Positions 1 through 8,984 of a DNA stretch of 64,000 nt are shown here, one piece after another (positions within the stretch are counted from its first letter, which is position 1; every line of letters begins with the position of its first letter). A program made the translations under genes and the position numbers. A model generated the notes under the pieces. It searched no databases, had not been told where the DNA came from, and saw nothing but the letters and a program-made list of their open reading frames with translations. This DNA comes from UBA10349 sp003485905. GTDB taxonomy: Bacteria > Pseudomonadota > Gammaproteobacteria > Arenicellales > Arenicellaceae. The DNA lies in contig CALSLL010000002.1 of assembly GCA_943787185.1 (NCBI GenBank), positions 496,001-560,000 on the forward strand, given 5' to 3'.

Positions 1-660
1 AACGAAACCATCTTGTTGACGACCAAAGGCAGAGACTCGAGCCGCTGTTCGGTCGTTAATAGGCATATTGAGTGAGACACCTAGTTCTTGATATCCCTGT
101 TCGCCTAATCCGACGTTCAGTTTCGCTTCAAATGCTTCGGTTGATGGTCGTTTAGAAGTTAAGTTCACCGCGCCAGCGAGGCTGTTACGGCCAAACAATG
201 TGCCCTGAGGCCCACGTAATACTTCGGCGCGTTCCAGGTCGATCAGGTCCATCATGCTGCCCATGGATCTTGCCATGTATACGCCATCGATATAAATACC
301 AACCGCTGGGTCAGTGTTAATAACAAAGTCGAACTGACCAATCCCGCGAATAAACACAGTTGGCGCACCGGTTAGTCCACCGGTTACCGCAGCACTATCC
401 ATTTGAACATTCGGAGAAGCTGCTGCTATATCGGTTACATCGAGCATTCCACGCAGTTCCATCTCATCCGCTGTGTAAGCAGAAATAGAAATTGGAATGT
501 CTTGGACAGACTCTTCACGTCGTCGTGCGGTGACTACGACTTCCTCAATGCTTAACGCACCGGTTTGTTGGGCAGCAGCTTGCTGCGTTGGGAGCAATAG
601 CATCGTCGTGGTAGCTGCCAGCGATACAAATAGACTCCGTGTACTAAATTTAATAGACAT
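1..660 (-). CDS. TonB-dependent receptor, N-terminal part (runs off window)
   Basis: I read the reverse strand from an ATG at 658-660; 220 codons stay open to the window edge, so the beta-barrel is missing. Residues 1 to about 30 form a signal peptide ending AAAQ. A TonB-box-like stretch follows (SIEEVVVTARRREES), then the plug domain with QDIPISISAYTADE, FIRGIGQFDF, a VGIYIDGVYMARS segment and LRGPQGTLFGRNSLAGAVN, all typical of TonB-dependent outer-membrane receptors. The family imports siderophores, glycans, vitamins or other large solutes using TonB-ExbBD energy; the substrate here is unknown. It diverges from the membrane protein starting at 1091. Strong family call. Confidence 0.93.
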   Translation of the reverse strand, partial: MSIKFSTRSLFVSLAATTTMLLLPTQQAAAQQTGALSIEEVVVTARRREESVQDIPISISAYTADEMELRGMLDVTDIAAASPNVQMDSAAVTGGLTGAPTVFIRGIGQFDFVINTDPAVGIYIDGVYMARSMGSMMDLIDLERAEVLRGPQGTLFGRNSLAGAVNLTSKRPSTEAFEAKLNVGLGEQGYQELGVSLNMPINDRTAARVSAFGRQQDGFV

Positions 661-1090
661 TATTTCCCCTCGAAGGTTAATAGTTCTGTTAGTGATTAAA
701 AAACTTAATAGTCGACTGAGCCAGCATAATAACTCACTATACGCCCAAGATTAACTGTTTGAGAGGATAGTGATTTTTGACTCGACAGTCAATTATTAGT
801 GATTCGGCATCATTTCTGATTGCTTGTACACTAATCTATTAGTAATGTTCAATTTTACAGGAAGTATTATTGCACAAGGTTCATTAATTTTTACCGTATT
901 GAGTAGTCTAATTGACCGTTAATACAATAGGAGCTGAGGAGTTAGCGCCAAAGGTTATTCCAGTTAGCTAGAGTATGCTTCCGTATAGTATAAAACTTAC
1001 GGTATGCTTCGGCACAATATTAATATGGTACTAGTGGGTGGGGAGATTAATTTCCATGTCTTTGGGTAAACCCTAGGATAGAAGAACGTG
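661..1090. other. Divergent intergenic region
   Basis: About 430 bases between two divergent genes, AT-rich and without a plausible coding frame. It must hold promoters for both the TonB receptor (leftward) and the membrane protein (rightward). I see a short direct repeat, GTATGCTTCCG at 973-983 and GTATGCTTCGG at 1002-1012, 29 bases apart, and an inverted pair CCGTA/TACGG (981-985, 998-1002) between them. These could bind a regulator but are short enough to be chance. Confidence 0.4.
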
Positions 1091-4000
1091 ATGAGTAGAC
1101 GAAAGAATTCTTCCAAGGTTTCGCCACCTGTTCAAGAGGATGCGGCTCTCAGCAATCAAACTATGCCGGCTAGCGAGTCCCGATTAATGTTGGCAGGTGT
1201 AATCGTGTGCTTCGTGCTTTCGGGATTTGCGGCACTGCTTTATCAAACAGCCTGGCTTAGACAATTCTCGCTGGTATTCGGCACTTCGGAGCTTGCTGTT
1301 GCTACGGTACTAGCAGCCTACATGGCCGGTCTTGCGGGTGGGGCGGCGGTTGCTGCTCGCTGGATGCAACGAGTAAGGCGTCCTATTCGTGTCTATGGTC
1401 TATTGGAGGCTGCGATCGCAATTTCTGCTCTTGCGGTACCCTTTCTACTTTCAGCAGCCGGGGCGGCCTATGTGCTAATGTTGGGGGATCTGCCAGAACC
1501 GCCCAGTGCTAGCACGTTTGGGCAACCGTTGTTTTATCTCGTAGTAGCCTTTCTAGTGCTCGCATTACCAACCGGGTTTATGGGCGCGACGCTGCCCCTA
1601 CTTACCCGTCAGGTAATCCGAACTGACCGTGAACTTGGGTCGAAAGTGGCATTACTTTATGCATCGAATACCGCAGGGGCGGTTGCCGGGACGGTGGTCG
1701 CGGCATTTGTATTATTACCGATGCTAGGCTTGCGTGGCACTGTATGGGTTGGGGTAGCAATTAATGCTTTGGTATTTTTCGTGGCTGCGCTGATATCGAC
1801 GCGGGTTCCCGCAATTGATACTGAGACTAATCGTGTACCGAATAAATCGTTGCCTGGGTTTATCAGTAGTTGCATTAAACCACTGCTCGCGACGGGGAAA
1901 CCTATGCGTGAACGTGTTGCAAACGCTTTTATGTCGCAGCCGAGCTGGATTCTTTTATTGATGTTTTTTTCCGGCGCGAATGCTTTTCTATACGAGGTGT
2001 TGTGGACGCGTATGCTTTCGCATGTTCTTGGCGGCAGCATTTATGCGTTTGCGACAATGCTGGCAGCGTTCCTAACGGGTATCGCCTTAGGTGGAGGGCT
2101 TTCTGGTGTATTCGCTAAGGATCGCCACAGCGCGGCCGTGAATTTTGGCATTGCTCAGGTAGCGATTGCTTTGCTATCGATCGGGGTTTATCAGTGGATG
2201 GGATCCGCACTTCCCGACCCGCGCTCGATCACGGGCCTTTCGGCGTTCGCTGTTGTAGTGATGTTGCCCGCAACGATTTTCATCGGTGCGACATTGCCTT
2301 TGGCGGTCAGAATATTGGCGGAAGTGCCAAGTCAGGCGAGTGAAGCGACTGCAAAAATCTACGTATGGAATACCGCAGGGGCCATTTTCGGTGCTGTAGC
2401 CGCGGGGTTCTTTATCATTCCCGCCTTTGGGTTTGAAGGTTCTCTCAAGTTAGGGGTCATGACCAACTTCGGGTTGGCGCTATGGGCGATGTTCGTACTG
2501 ACTAAGCCGCGACGACTGTTTGCCAGCGCCACCGCATTGTTGACATTGCTGGTTCTGGTGGTTTACCAGCCTAGTCGACCAGAGGCGGTGATAGTTAATA
2601 CTGCCTTTCCAATATTAGATACGGGCGAGACGGAGGAGCTGTATTTTGCCGTGGGTCGTTCCTCAACTGTGTTGTTGACGGAGTCAGGCGGGGCGTTTGC
2701 TCTACGTACCAATGGGTTGCCAGAGGCTGCCGTTCCGATTCGAGGTGCTCCTCCGGTGCGGCATACACAACATTGGTTGACTGCATTGCCGGTAGTCGCT
2801 CGCCCGGACACCAAGGACATGCTGGTCATTGGGCTCGGCGGTGGTGTGGCACTTGAAGGTGTACCGGATTCTGTTGAAGCGGTCGACGTTATCGAGCTGG
2901 AGCCCGAGGTTTTTAACGCAAACCAGCTACTTGTCAACCGTCGAGAGAATGACCCGTTACAGGATCCTCGTATCAATATCATTTTTAATGACGCGCGCAA
3001 TGCATTGCGATTGACGAATAAATCCTACGATGTGATCGTCTCTCAGCCGTCACATCCCTGGACTGCAGGTGCATCGCATCTTTTTACGCGTGAGTTTGTC
3101 GCTATAGCAAAGGACCACCTTAACGATGACGGTGTGTTTCTGCAGTGGATGAATGCTGAGTTTGTCGATGAGGCGCTATTGCGTAGTCTCGCGGCAACGT
3201 TGCATGATGCGTTCGAATTCGTGCGGGTGTACGGAACCGATTCGACTGTATTGTTCTTTTTGGCGTCGGACTCGCCGTTGGACATTGAGCATCAACTAGC
3301 GCTAACGGGGCGTCCATTAGTAGATGAGCCTCTGCACTTTAGCTACATGAGTTTTAATGGTGTTGATGATTTTATCGCCGCGCTGATGTTAGATGAAGAT
3401 GGCGTAAAAAAATTTGCGGGAAGCGCACCATTAAGCACGGATAATAAAAATCTGATGGCGACGCGCAGCCGAAGCCGGGGTGATGGGCTAACTAACACTC
3501 AATTGAATGCTCTCGTAGAAGAACATGATCCACTGCTTGACCCATTAAGTTGGATACATCGTGACTTCGGTGATCAGCTTAACTTTGCCTATATTGCTTA
3601 CCGACTACTTGCCGAAAAGCGCATCAATCGAATTGGTAAGCTGACCGATATCATTCCGGATCGTTCAGTTCAAACGTTAGTATCTGCGCTGGGTTTCGAG
3701 TACAACGGCGAGCGGGAACGTATGAATGAGGCATTGCGAATTTCATTAAATGCGAACCCGAATAACGAACAGACGCGGTTCAAAATGATAGCGTCGGAGT
3801 TACCCAGGTTTGCTAGTCGGTCACCATCCGCGCAAGCGCAAGCGCTGGCTGCTGAATTGAGTGGTGCACCTGCAGCGGTCGTCAAAGCCTGGCCGCTCGG
3901 TGCTGAACAGAATTGGCAAGCGCTGTCGGAGATCGATTCCGAGTTGGGGCGCAGCCGAATAACCGATCTCTGGTATCCGGCGAGTGTGAAGTTGCGTGCC

Positions 4001-4375
4001 GACTGGCGTACAAAGGTTGTCGGGCAGAACCGGTATGCCTACGAGGCACTGCGTCTCGTCGACCGTCTATTAGTAATTCGGCCTGAGCTAGACCTTTACG
4101 TGTTGCGTGTCGCGGCTGCTGCTGCGCTTAACGATCATGCTATATTTGTTGAGTCCGGTCGCTACGTTGCTGTATATCTTGAGGATCAATTACAACGTAC
4201 CAACAACGGTGAATATAATCTCTCTGACGCCGAACTATCTACAATACTCACTCGTCTTAATGCCTTCGATACCCAGCTAACCATAATTGCTAGTTCTGAC
4301 AGACGTGGTCTGGAAGTGCGGGATATCATTCGTGATTTGCAGCTCGATTACAAAGTGTTACAGGGCGAACGCTAA
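1091..4375 (+). CDS. Polytopic membrane protein with C-terminal spermidine-synthase-like domain
   Basis: A 1094-residue protein. The ATG at 1091 is preferred over the GTG at 1088 because AGGA lies at 1075-1078. Residues about 30-520 contain many hydrophobic helices in two repeats, each with a GATLPL motif, as in the fused MFS/spermidine-synthase family. Residues about 578-700 form a Rossmann methyltransferase-like fold: VIGLGGGVALEGV (nucleotide loop), DVIELEPEVF (acidic strand) and DARNAL, followed by SQPSHPWTAGASHLFTREF. The remaining 350 residues look helical, possibly TPR-like. The catalytic aspartate of true spermidine synthases (D-x-x-DP loop) is replaced by SQPSHP, so aminopropyl transfer is doubtful. 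Substrate unknown; inner membrane. Confidence 0.8.
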   Translation: MSRRKNSSKVSPPVQEDAALSNQTMPASESRLMLAGVIVCFVLSGFAALLYQTAWLRQFSLVFGTSELAVATVLAAYMAGLAGGAAVAARWMQRVRRPIRVYGLLEAAIAISALAVPFLLSAAGAAYVLMLGDLPEPPSASTFGQPLFYLVVAFLVLALPTGFMGATLPLLTRQVIRTDRELGSKVALLYASNTAGAVAGTVVAAFVLLPMLGLRGTVWVGVAINALVFFVAALISTRVPAIDTETNRVPNKSLPGFISSCIKPLLATGKPMRERVANAFMSQPSWILLLMFFSGANAFLYEVLWTRMLSHVLGGSIYAFATMLAAFLTGIALGGGLSGVFAKDRHSAAVNFGIAQVAIALLSIGVYQWMGSALPDPRSITGLSAFAVVVMLPATIFIGATLPLAVRILAEVPSQASEATAKIYVWNTAGAIFGAVAAGFFIIPAFGFEGSLKLGVMTNFGLALWAMFVLTKPRRLFASATALLTLLVLVVYQPSRPEAVIVNTAFPILDTGETEELYFAVGRSSTVLLTESGGAFALRTNGLPEAAVPIRGAPPVRHTQHWLTALPVVARPDTKDMLVIGLGGGVALEGVPDSVEAVDVIELEPEVFNANQLLVNRRENDPLQDPRINIIFNDARNALRLTNKSYDVIVSQPSHPWTAGASHLFTREFVAIAKDHLNDDGVFLQWMNAEFVDEALLRSLAATLHDAFEFVRVYGTDSTVLFFLASDSPLDIEHQLALTGRPLVDEPLHFSYMSFNGVDDFIAALMLDEDGVKKFAGSAPLSTDNKNLMATRSRSRGDGLTNTQLNALVEEHDPLLDPLSWIHRDFGDQLNFAYIAYRLLAEKRINRIGKLTDIIPDRSVQTLVSALGFEYNGERERMNEALRISLNANPNNEQTRFKMIASELPRFASRSPSAQAQALAAELSGAPAAVVKAWPLGAEQNWQALSEIDSELGRSRITDLWYPASVKLRADWRTKVVGQNRYAYEALRLVDRLLVIRPELDLYVLRVAAAAALNDHAIFVESGRYVAVYLEDQLQRTNNGEYNLSDAELSTILTRLNAFDTQLTIIASSDRRGLEVRDIIRDLQLDYKVLQGER

Positions 4376-4441
4376 TTTTAGGGCTTAGCTTCTGTACAAT
4401 GGACGTTCAGAATAATAATTGATTTTTAGTGAGTACGATTG

Positions 4442-5155
4442 ATGTCAGTATCTGAAAACGTCGTGAAAAACGACTCGGCCACCGCTAAGGTGGACTCCGA
4501 TCGTATGATGCGACGCAAGCGCGCGACAAGAGCAAAACTACTAGAAGCTGCCTACAAGGTGATGTCTAACAAGGGCATTGAAGCGACTACTCTAAAAGAA
4601 GTAACCGAAGAGGCTGATATCGGCTTTGGTACCATTTATAACTACTTTGTAGATAAAGATGAGATTGCCGCTCAAGTTCTGGATTGTATTATCAATGATA
4701 TGGGTAGGCGTAACGATGCTGCTACTGCTTCGTTGAAAGAGGCGAATCCCATATTGGTAATGTCTACTTCGCAGCGTCTGGTGGTGAGAGAAGCTTTAAA
4801 TGACCCGATGTGGCGTTGGTGGGTGCAGCGGCCAGATTTGCTGGTCGATAGAATGCGTCTTGGGTTTAAGCCTTTCGGTATGCGCGATTTGCAGCTTGGG
4901 GTTGATGAAGGAGTTTATTCAATTATTGGAGACAATTTGGATGCGACCTGGAACACGCTTATCTGGACTTTGGTAGGTGGTATGCGGGATGTTGTGATGG
5001 GTGACTACCCCCCTAAATACAAGAATTTGATGATTGAGGCTAACTTGCGTGTTTTGGGTGTGCCATTAGATGATGCCAAGGCTATAGCCAATGTACCCTT
5101 GCCTGAATACCCCGATGCGGATATCGATTTTTCTTTCTTACAGCAAGACGTATGA
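4442..5155 (+). CDS. TetR/AcrR-family transcriptional regulator
   Basis: About 237 residues, starting at the ATG at 4442 (an in-frame TTG lies directly before it). The N-terminal helix-turn-helix is clear at residues 25-70: RATRAKLLEAAYKVMSNKGI, then TTLKEVTEEADIGFGTIYNYF and DKDEIAAQVL, the classic TetR pattern. The C-terminal ligand-binding part is diverged and gives no ligand clue. The stop is 14 bases from the stop of the convergent P450 gene. TetR proteins usually repress neighbouring genes, so the P450 or the upstream membrane protein are candidate targets; this is inference. Confidence 0.92.
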   Translation: MSVSENVVKNDSATAKVDSDRMMRRKRATRAKLLEAAYKVMSNKGIEATTLKEVTEEADIGFGTIYNYFVDKDEIAAQVLDCIINDMGRRNDAATASLKEANPILVMSTSQRLVVREALNDPMWRWWVQRPDLLVDRMRLGFKPFGMRDLQLGVDEGVYSIIGDNLDATWNTLIWTLVGGMRDVVMGDYPPKYKNLMIEANLRVLGVPLDDAKAIANVPLPEYPDADIDFSFLQQDV

Positions 5156-5169
5156 TTTCGATGCGGCGC

Positions 5170-6378
5170 CTAGTGGATTTCCACGTTGCATCGCGATATA
5201 CCTCGCAAAGCATTGTTTTTCGTCCACTCTACATCCTTTAGTTCGAATCTTTCAACGTGTTTTACCAAAGCTGCAAGCAAGGCTCGAATTTCTAATCGCG
5301 CAAGGTTATTACCTACACACTGGTGTTCGCCAAATCCAAACCCCATGTGTTCAGATACGTTATTTCGTCGAACGTCAAAGGTTTCGGGGTTTCCCCAGTG
5401 CCGCTCATCTCGATTAGCAGAACCGTATAGCACTATTACACGAGAACCTTCGGGGATAGTGTGGCCACTCATTTCATAGTCCCGCGTGGTCATGCGAGAA
5501 AAGGCTGTGACTGGTGACTCCATTCGAACCACTTCATTAATGGCATTTGGAATCAGGGCTGGATTTGCTCTGAGAATATCCCATTGTTCGGGGTGCTGGC
5601 TAAATAACCAAATTGCGCTGGCGGTGGCGAAGATAGTGGTATCCAGCGAGGGGCCCATATAGTCATTCATCAGTTTGGGACAAGTAGCGTGGCTAATCTC
5701 GCCGCGGTCCGCGGCTTCCCATATCTGTGCGGCCCAGCCGCCTGGTTTTAATTTTTCAGGGACACATTCTTCCAAGGCGTATTTCACCATCTCTTCTAGT
5801 ATTGGAAAGGACGATTGTGTGAGAGTACTGTCCGCCGGGCCAAAGCAGTTGAAGTTGGCCGGTGCCCAATCGAGCATCCTTTCGCGCCCCGCTTCAGGCA
5901 GGCCGACAAGGTTAGATACGATGGTTACCGGCAAATGCTGAGCGAGCTCAGTAATTACCTCGAAGCGGTCCTTCTTGACCAACTGCTCAACGTGTCGTTC
6001 GGCTTCCTCTACAATTTGCTGGCGCAGTACAGTAAGTTGTTTAGGTAGTAACGGGCGCTCAATTATTTTTCTTAGTACATCGTGGTTTGGTGGGTCGCTG
6101 CACAATAAACCACCCGCTAAAGCCTCGTTCATATGATCATTTAGAGAGACACCTTTTGCAGATGAGAATACTTCATTGTTTTCTAATGCGGCGCGCACGT
6201 CGTCATAACGTGACAAAACATATGCTCCATAGGCATTGAGCCAGACAGGGCTCTCCATATCGCGAAGTTCTTTATATATAGGGTATGGGTTTGTGAGAGC
6301 TTCATCTGTATATAGCTCTAGATCACTTTCTAATCGGGTGGGGTGCATAATTAAATCTCGATCGGTGCAAGAATACAT
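5170..6378 (-). CDS. Cytochrome P450
   Basis: A 402-residue soluble bacterial P450. Counting from the ATG at 6378, the I-helix reads YMGPSLDTTIF (239-250), with the oxygen-activating D246-T247-T248 but Pro-Ser where most P450s have Ala-Gly. The K-helix ExxR is E282-V-V-R285, and the heme loop FGFGEHQCVG places the thiolate ligand at Cys354. No membrane anchor, so cytosolic; a separate ferredoxin and reductase would be needed and none is in the window. A second start at 6348 (MHPTRLES) is equally plausible, as neither has a clear ribosome site. It hydroxylates or demethylates an unknown small molecule. Convergent with the TetR gene. Confidence 0.95.
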   Translation of the reverse strand: MYSCTDRDLIMHPTRLESDLELYTDEALTNPYPIYKELRDMESPVWLNAYGAYVLSRYDDVRAALENNEVFSSAKGVSLNDHMNEALAGGLLCSDPPNHDVLRKIIERPLLPKQLTVLRQQIVEEAERHVEQLVKKDRFEVITELAQHLPVTIVSNLVGLPEAGRERMLDWAPANFNCFGPADSTLTQSSFPILEEMVKYALEECVPEKLKPGGWAAQIWEAADRGEISHATCPKLMNDYMGPSLDTTIFATASAIWLFSQHPEQWDILRANPALIPNAINEVVRMESPVTAFSRMTTRDYEMSGHTIPEGSRVIVLYGSANRDERHWGNPETFDVRRNNVSEHMGFGFGEHQCVGNNLARLEIRALLAALVKHVERFELKDVEWTKNNALRGISRCNVEIH

Positions 6379-6469
6379 TTAATGGCAGCGCCCATCGATC
6401 TGACAATCTTTTAGTTCGGTACAGCCGAAATATGGGAGGACAAGCTAACTACATATATGTCGGAATATT

Positions 6470-6503
6470 AGTGATTTAAACACACTTATGATTATAAATC
6501 ACT
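6470..6503. repeat. Inverted repeat upstream of P450, candidate operator
   Basis: AGTGATTTA at 6470-6478 is perfectly mirrored by TAAATCACT at 6495-6503, with 16 bases between the arms. It lies about 90-125 bases upstream of the P450 start, where a repressor or activator could bind. A two-turn spacing between half-sites would suit a dimeric regulator such as the nearby TetR protein, but that link is inference. Confidence 0.4.
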
Positions 6504-6650
6504 TTCTATACACATTGAAACTAAACTGGGTACAATTTAATTGGGGAATGGACTAATGCTGGCTAGTTCAACCCAATTGAACTACACGCTACTCAGGTCG
6601 GATAGCTGGGGTTCAGTGAAATGGAGAGTGTGTTGGGGAGCGTAATTGAG

Positions 6651-6676
6651 AGTCTGGTTACGAGTGTAACTAGACT
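6651..6676. repeat. Hairpin, 11-bp stem
   Basis: AGTCTGGTTAC (6651-6661) pairs with GTAACTAGACT (6666-6676) apart from one G-T wobble, around the loop GAGT. It sits 80 bases beyond the GST stop. There is no T-run, so it is not a textbook terminator; it may stabilise the 3' end of the GST mRNA. Confidence 0.45.
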
Positions 6677-6758
6677 AAATCGTCAGTATAAGGGCATGAT
6701 CTATCGTAGCTTAAGGGTCCAGCTTTACGCTGACCCAAAGAATCTACGGATATGCGGC

Positions 6759-7496
6759 CTACATAAATTCGGATAGACGAGTGTTTTTGAAAAAGGTCAG
6801 TTTGAAAGCATCTCGTTGCTTAATTCGATCAAACCAATCGATAAAAAGTTTGTTTTCCTTCCATACGCCTGCCAAGCCTAGATCTTCCATACGATCTAAT
6901 ATAGCGACTACGCAATAGTCCGCTAGAGTTAATTTCTTACCCATAAGCCAAGGACCCCCGCTTTCGGTTAGACCTTTTTCCATCCTTACTATAGTTTGGC
7001 GCAATCGGTCTACCGCTTCTTCTGTTTGTCGGTCATCAAAACCTTCGCCTTTGGTCATGTTTAAATAAAACTGCTTGCGGACTGGGTGATTGTTGGCGAG
7101 TTCCAGATACTCTTCATCTGAATATTTGGCAAGCTTTTTGGCTAAGTACTGATTGAATGTGGGCACGCGAATAGACGGGGTAGGCACTTCTTCAAAATAG
7201 CGCAACCATTTGCGCATGTGAGCGCGTTCAACCGGGTCTTCGGGCGTTAATGAATTCTCTGGAAATACTTCATCCAAGTATTCGATGATTACAGATGAGT
7301 CAATTATTATCGACCCGTTGTGATCAAGCGTTGGTACAACCCCATTTGGGTTTAATTTTAAATACCACTCGGATGTTTGCTCACGAATTTTGTGGTCAAT
7401 ATAGTAATTTTCAAATTCCAGGCCTTTTTCCCAAAGAACCATGCGAACTTTTTGACTACAGGTTGAATGGGCGAAGTTATATAAAAGTAGTGACAT
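6759..7496 (-). CDS. Glutathione S-transferase family protein
   Basis: A 245-residue cytosolic GST. The N-terminal thioredoxin-like domain (residues 1-80) has LLYNFAHSTCSQKVRMVLWEKG, where S/C at 12-13 mark the catalytic region, then the cis-proline loop LNPNGVVPTLDHNG (about 48-61) and the glutathione-binding IIDSSVIIEYLDEVFP. The C-terminal helical domain includes GPWLMGKKLTLADYCVVAILDRMEDLGL (N-capping box). It probably conjugates glutathione to an electrophile or isomerises a ring-cleavage product; the substrate is unknown. It lies 134 bases downstream of the E2 gene on the same strand and may be co-transcribed. Resembles the GST at 27250 in its first 80 residues. Confidence 0.93.
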   Translation of the reverse strand: MSLLLYNFAHSTCSQKVRMVLWEKGLEFENYYIDHKIREQTSEWYLKLNPNGVVPTLDHNGSIIIDSSVIIEYLDEVFPENSLTPEDPVERAHMRKWLRYFEEVPTPSIRVPTFNQYLAKKLAKYSDEEYLELANNHPVRKQFYLNMTKGEGFDDRQTEEAVDRLRQTIVRMEKGLTESGGPWLMGKKLTLADYCVVAILDRMEDLGLAGVWKENKLFIDWFDRIKQRDAFKLTFFKNTRLSEFM

Positions 7497-7630
7497 GACA
7501 ATACCTACGATTTTGGAAGGGCCAAATAGTCCTTTAACATTGGCCCTACGTTAATATTCTGTTTTTTTGAGACAGCCAGTGACCCTTTGTTCAGGCTCAA
7601 ACGAAGTCAGTGGTGAAAACGTACAATTTT

Positions 7631-8935
7631 TTACAGCTCAGACGCCCAATCCTGTTGCTCGAGAATATTTCTTACACGGTTCATGAACGCAGCTGAATAA
7701 GCACCGTCAAAAGCACGATGGTCGAAAGACTGAGCTAAAATACCGACCGGTCGGATTGCAATTGAATCGCCGCTTTCGCTCTCAATAACAACAGGACGTT
7801 TACGGATCCCGTCAGTTGACATAATTGCCACCTGAGGTTGGTTGATAACAGGGGCAGTCATTAGCGTTCCAAACGGACCAGAGTTAGATATTGTATACGT
7901 GCCTCCTGCAAAGTCATCTGGAGAAAGCGATTTAGACCGTGCTTTAATGCTTAAGGCTTTGATGCCCTCGGCAATTTGGCCAACTGATTTGCTTGCGCAA
8001 TCACGAACAACAGGAACCACTAAACCTTCAAAGTTAAGGTCTACGGCAATACCTAGATTTATCAGCGGGTGCAGCTGTAAAGCTTCTTCAACGATACTTG
8101 AGTTAATTTTTGGAAACTCACGCAAACCTAAGACGATTGCTTTCGCAATAAACGGTAGGTAGGTAAGTGAATATCCTTTATCGGCTTTCCAGCCAGGCCC
8201 ATAGCTTTTACGTACAGCATCTACCGCGGTGTAATCAACTTCCACCGCTTGCAATACATGCGGGCTGGTCGCTTTTGACATAACCATATGGTCCGCAGTT
8301 AGCTTACGAATACGGTCAAATGGTATAAGGCTTCGGGCATCGGCGCCAATAGGGGCAGGTACCGGTACAGGTGTTGATCTACCAGTGACTGCAGCTTGTG
8401 CGGGTGCAGCGGCTGGTGCTGCAGTGCTACCGTCAATTATTGCTAGAACATCCTGACGTGTGACCCGGCCTTTTTTGCCGGTTCCAGCAATTGAGCTGAC
8501 GTCTAGATTATGTTGGGAAACCAATTTGCGTACTGCAGGTGACAACATGGCGCCGCTTTTAGCGACTGACCCAGTTGCTGCTGCACTGGTAGGGCTGCTC
8601 ATTGGTGTGGCTGCAGGTGTTGGCGCTGCTACGGGTGCCGCCGCTTGTGCAGGCGCCGCGGCAGGGCTAGCAGTTTCAGAATCTGCTGCTGCGGATTCTT
8701 CACCTTCTACGTCTATAACCACTAATACAACGCCGACATCGACTGTTTCACCTTCGGCTACATTTATTGCCGATATAACGCCCGCTTTAGGTGCGGGTAC
8801 TTCGATCGCAGCTTTGTCAGTTTCTACATCTAGTAAGGGATCATCTTTCGCAACTGTATCACCAACCTTTATATGCCAAACGGCAATAGTCCCTTCGCTA
8901 ACAGTTTCACCCAGTTGGGGCATTAGTACGTTCAC
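7631..8935 (-). CDS. 2-oxoacid dehydrogenase E2 (dihydrolipoyllysine acyltransferase)
   Basis: A 434-residue E2 with three visible domains. The lipoyl domain (1-78) carries the lipoylated lysine K41 in DVETDKAAIE. An Ala/Pro-rich linker (about 80-125) leads to the peripheral subunit-binding domain (about 129-165, LSPAVRKLV ... GTGKKGRVTRQDV), then a second Ala/Pro linker and the acyltransferase core with the catalytic H406 and D410 in SFDHRAFDG. It transfers the acyl group from E1 to CoA. One lipoyl domain and the domain order fit pyruvate, acetoin or branched-chain complexes; sequence alone does not decide. Follows E1beta by 49 bases. No E3 gene is present here. Confidence 0.93.
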   Translation of the reverse strand: MNVLMPQLGETVSEGTIAVWHIKVGDTVAKDDPLLDVETDKAAIEVPAPKAGVISAINVAEGETVDVGVVLVVIDVEGEESAAADSETASPAAAPAQAAAPVAAPTPAATPMSSPTSAAATGSVAKSGAMLSPAVRKLVSQHNLDVSSIAGTGKKGRVTRQDVLAIIDGSTAAPAAAPAQAAVTGRSTPVPVPAPIGADARSLIPFDRIRKLTADHMVMSKATSPHVLQAVEVDYTAVDAVRKSYGPGWKADKGYSLTYLPFIAKAIVLGLREFPKINSSIVEEALQLHPLINLGIAVDLNFEGLVVPVVRDCASKSVGQIAEGIKALSIKARSKSLSPDDFAGGTYTISNSGPFGTLMTAPVINQPQVAIMSTDGIRKRPVVIESESGDSIAIRPVGILAQSFDHRAFDGAYSAAFMNRVRNILEQQDWASEL

Positions 8936-8984
8936 AGCATACCTCTTATTAATATTTTCAGCGGTCTATGCACAGGCATCAAAC

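Larger units (their letters stand above)
6379..6758. other. Intergenic region between P450 and GST genes
   Basis: 380 bases with no convincing reading frame. It carries the inverted repeat at 6470-6503 (separate entry), a hairpin at 6651-6676 and another at 6715-6736 (GGGTC...AGC / GCT...GACCC with loop TTTAC). The two hairpins could end or process the GST transcript coming from the right, but neither is followed by a T-run on the minus strand. Confidence 0.5.
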
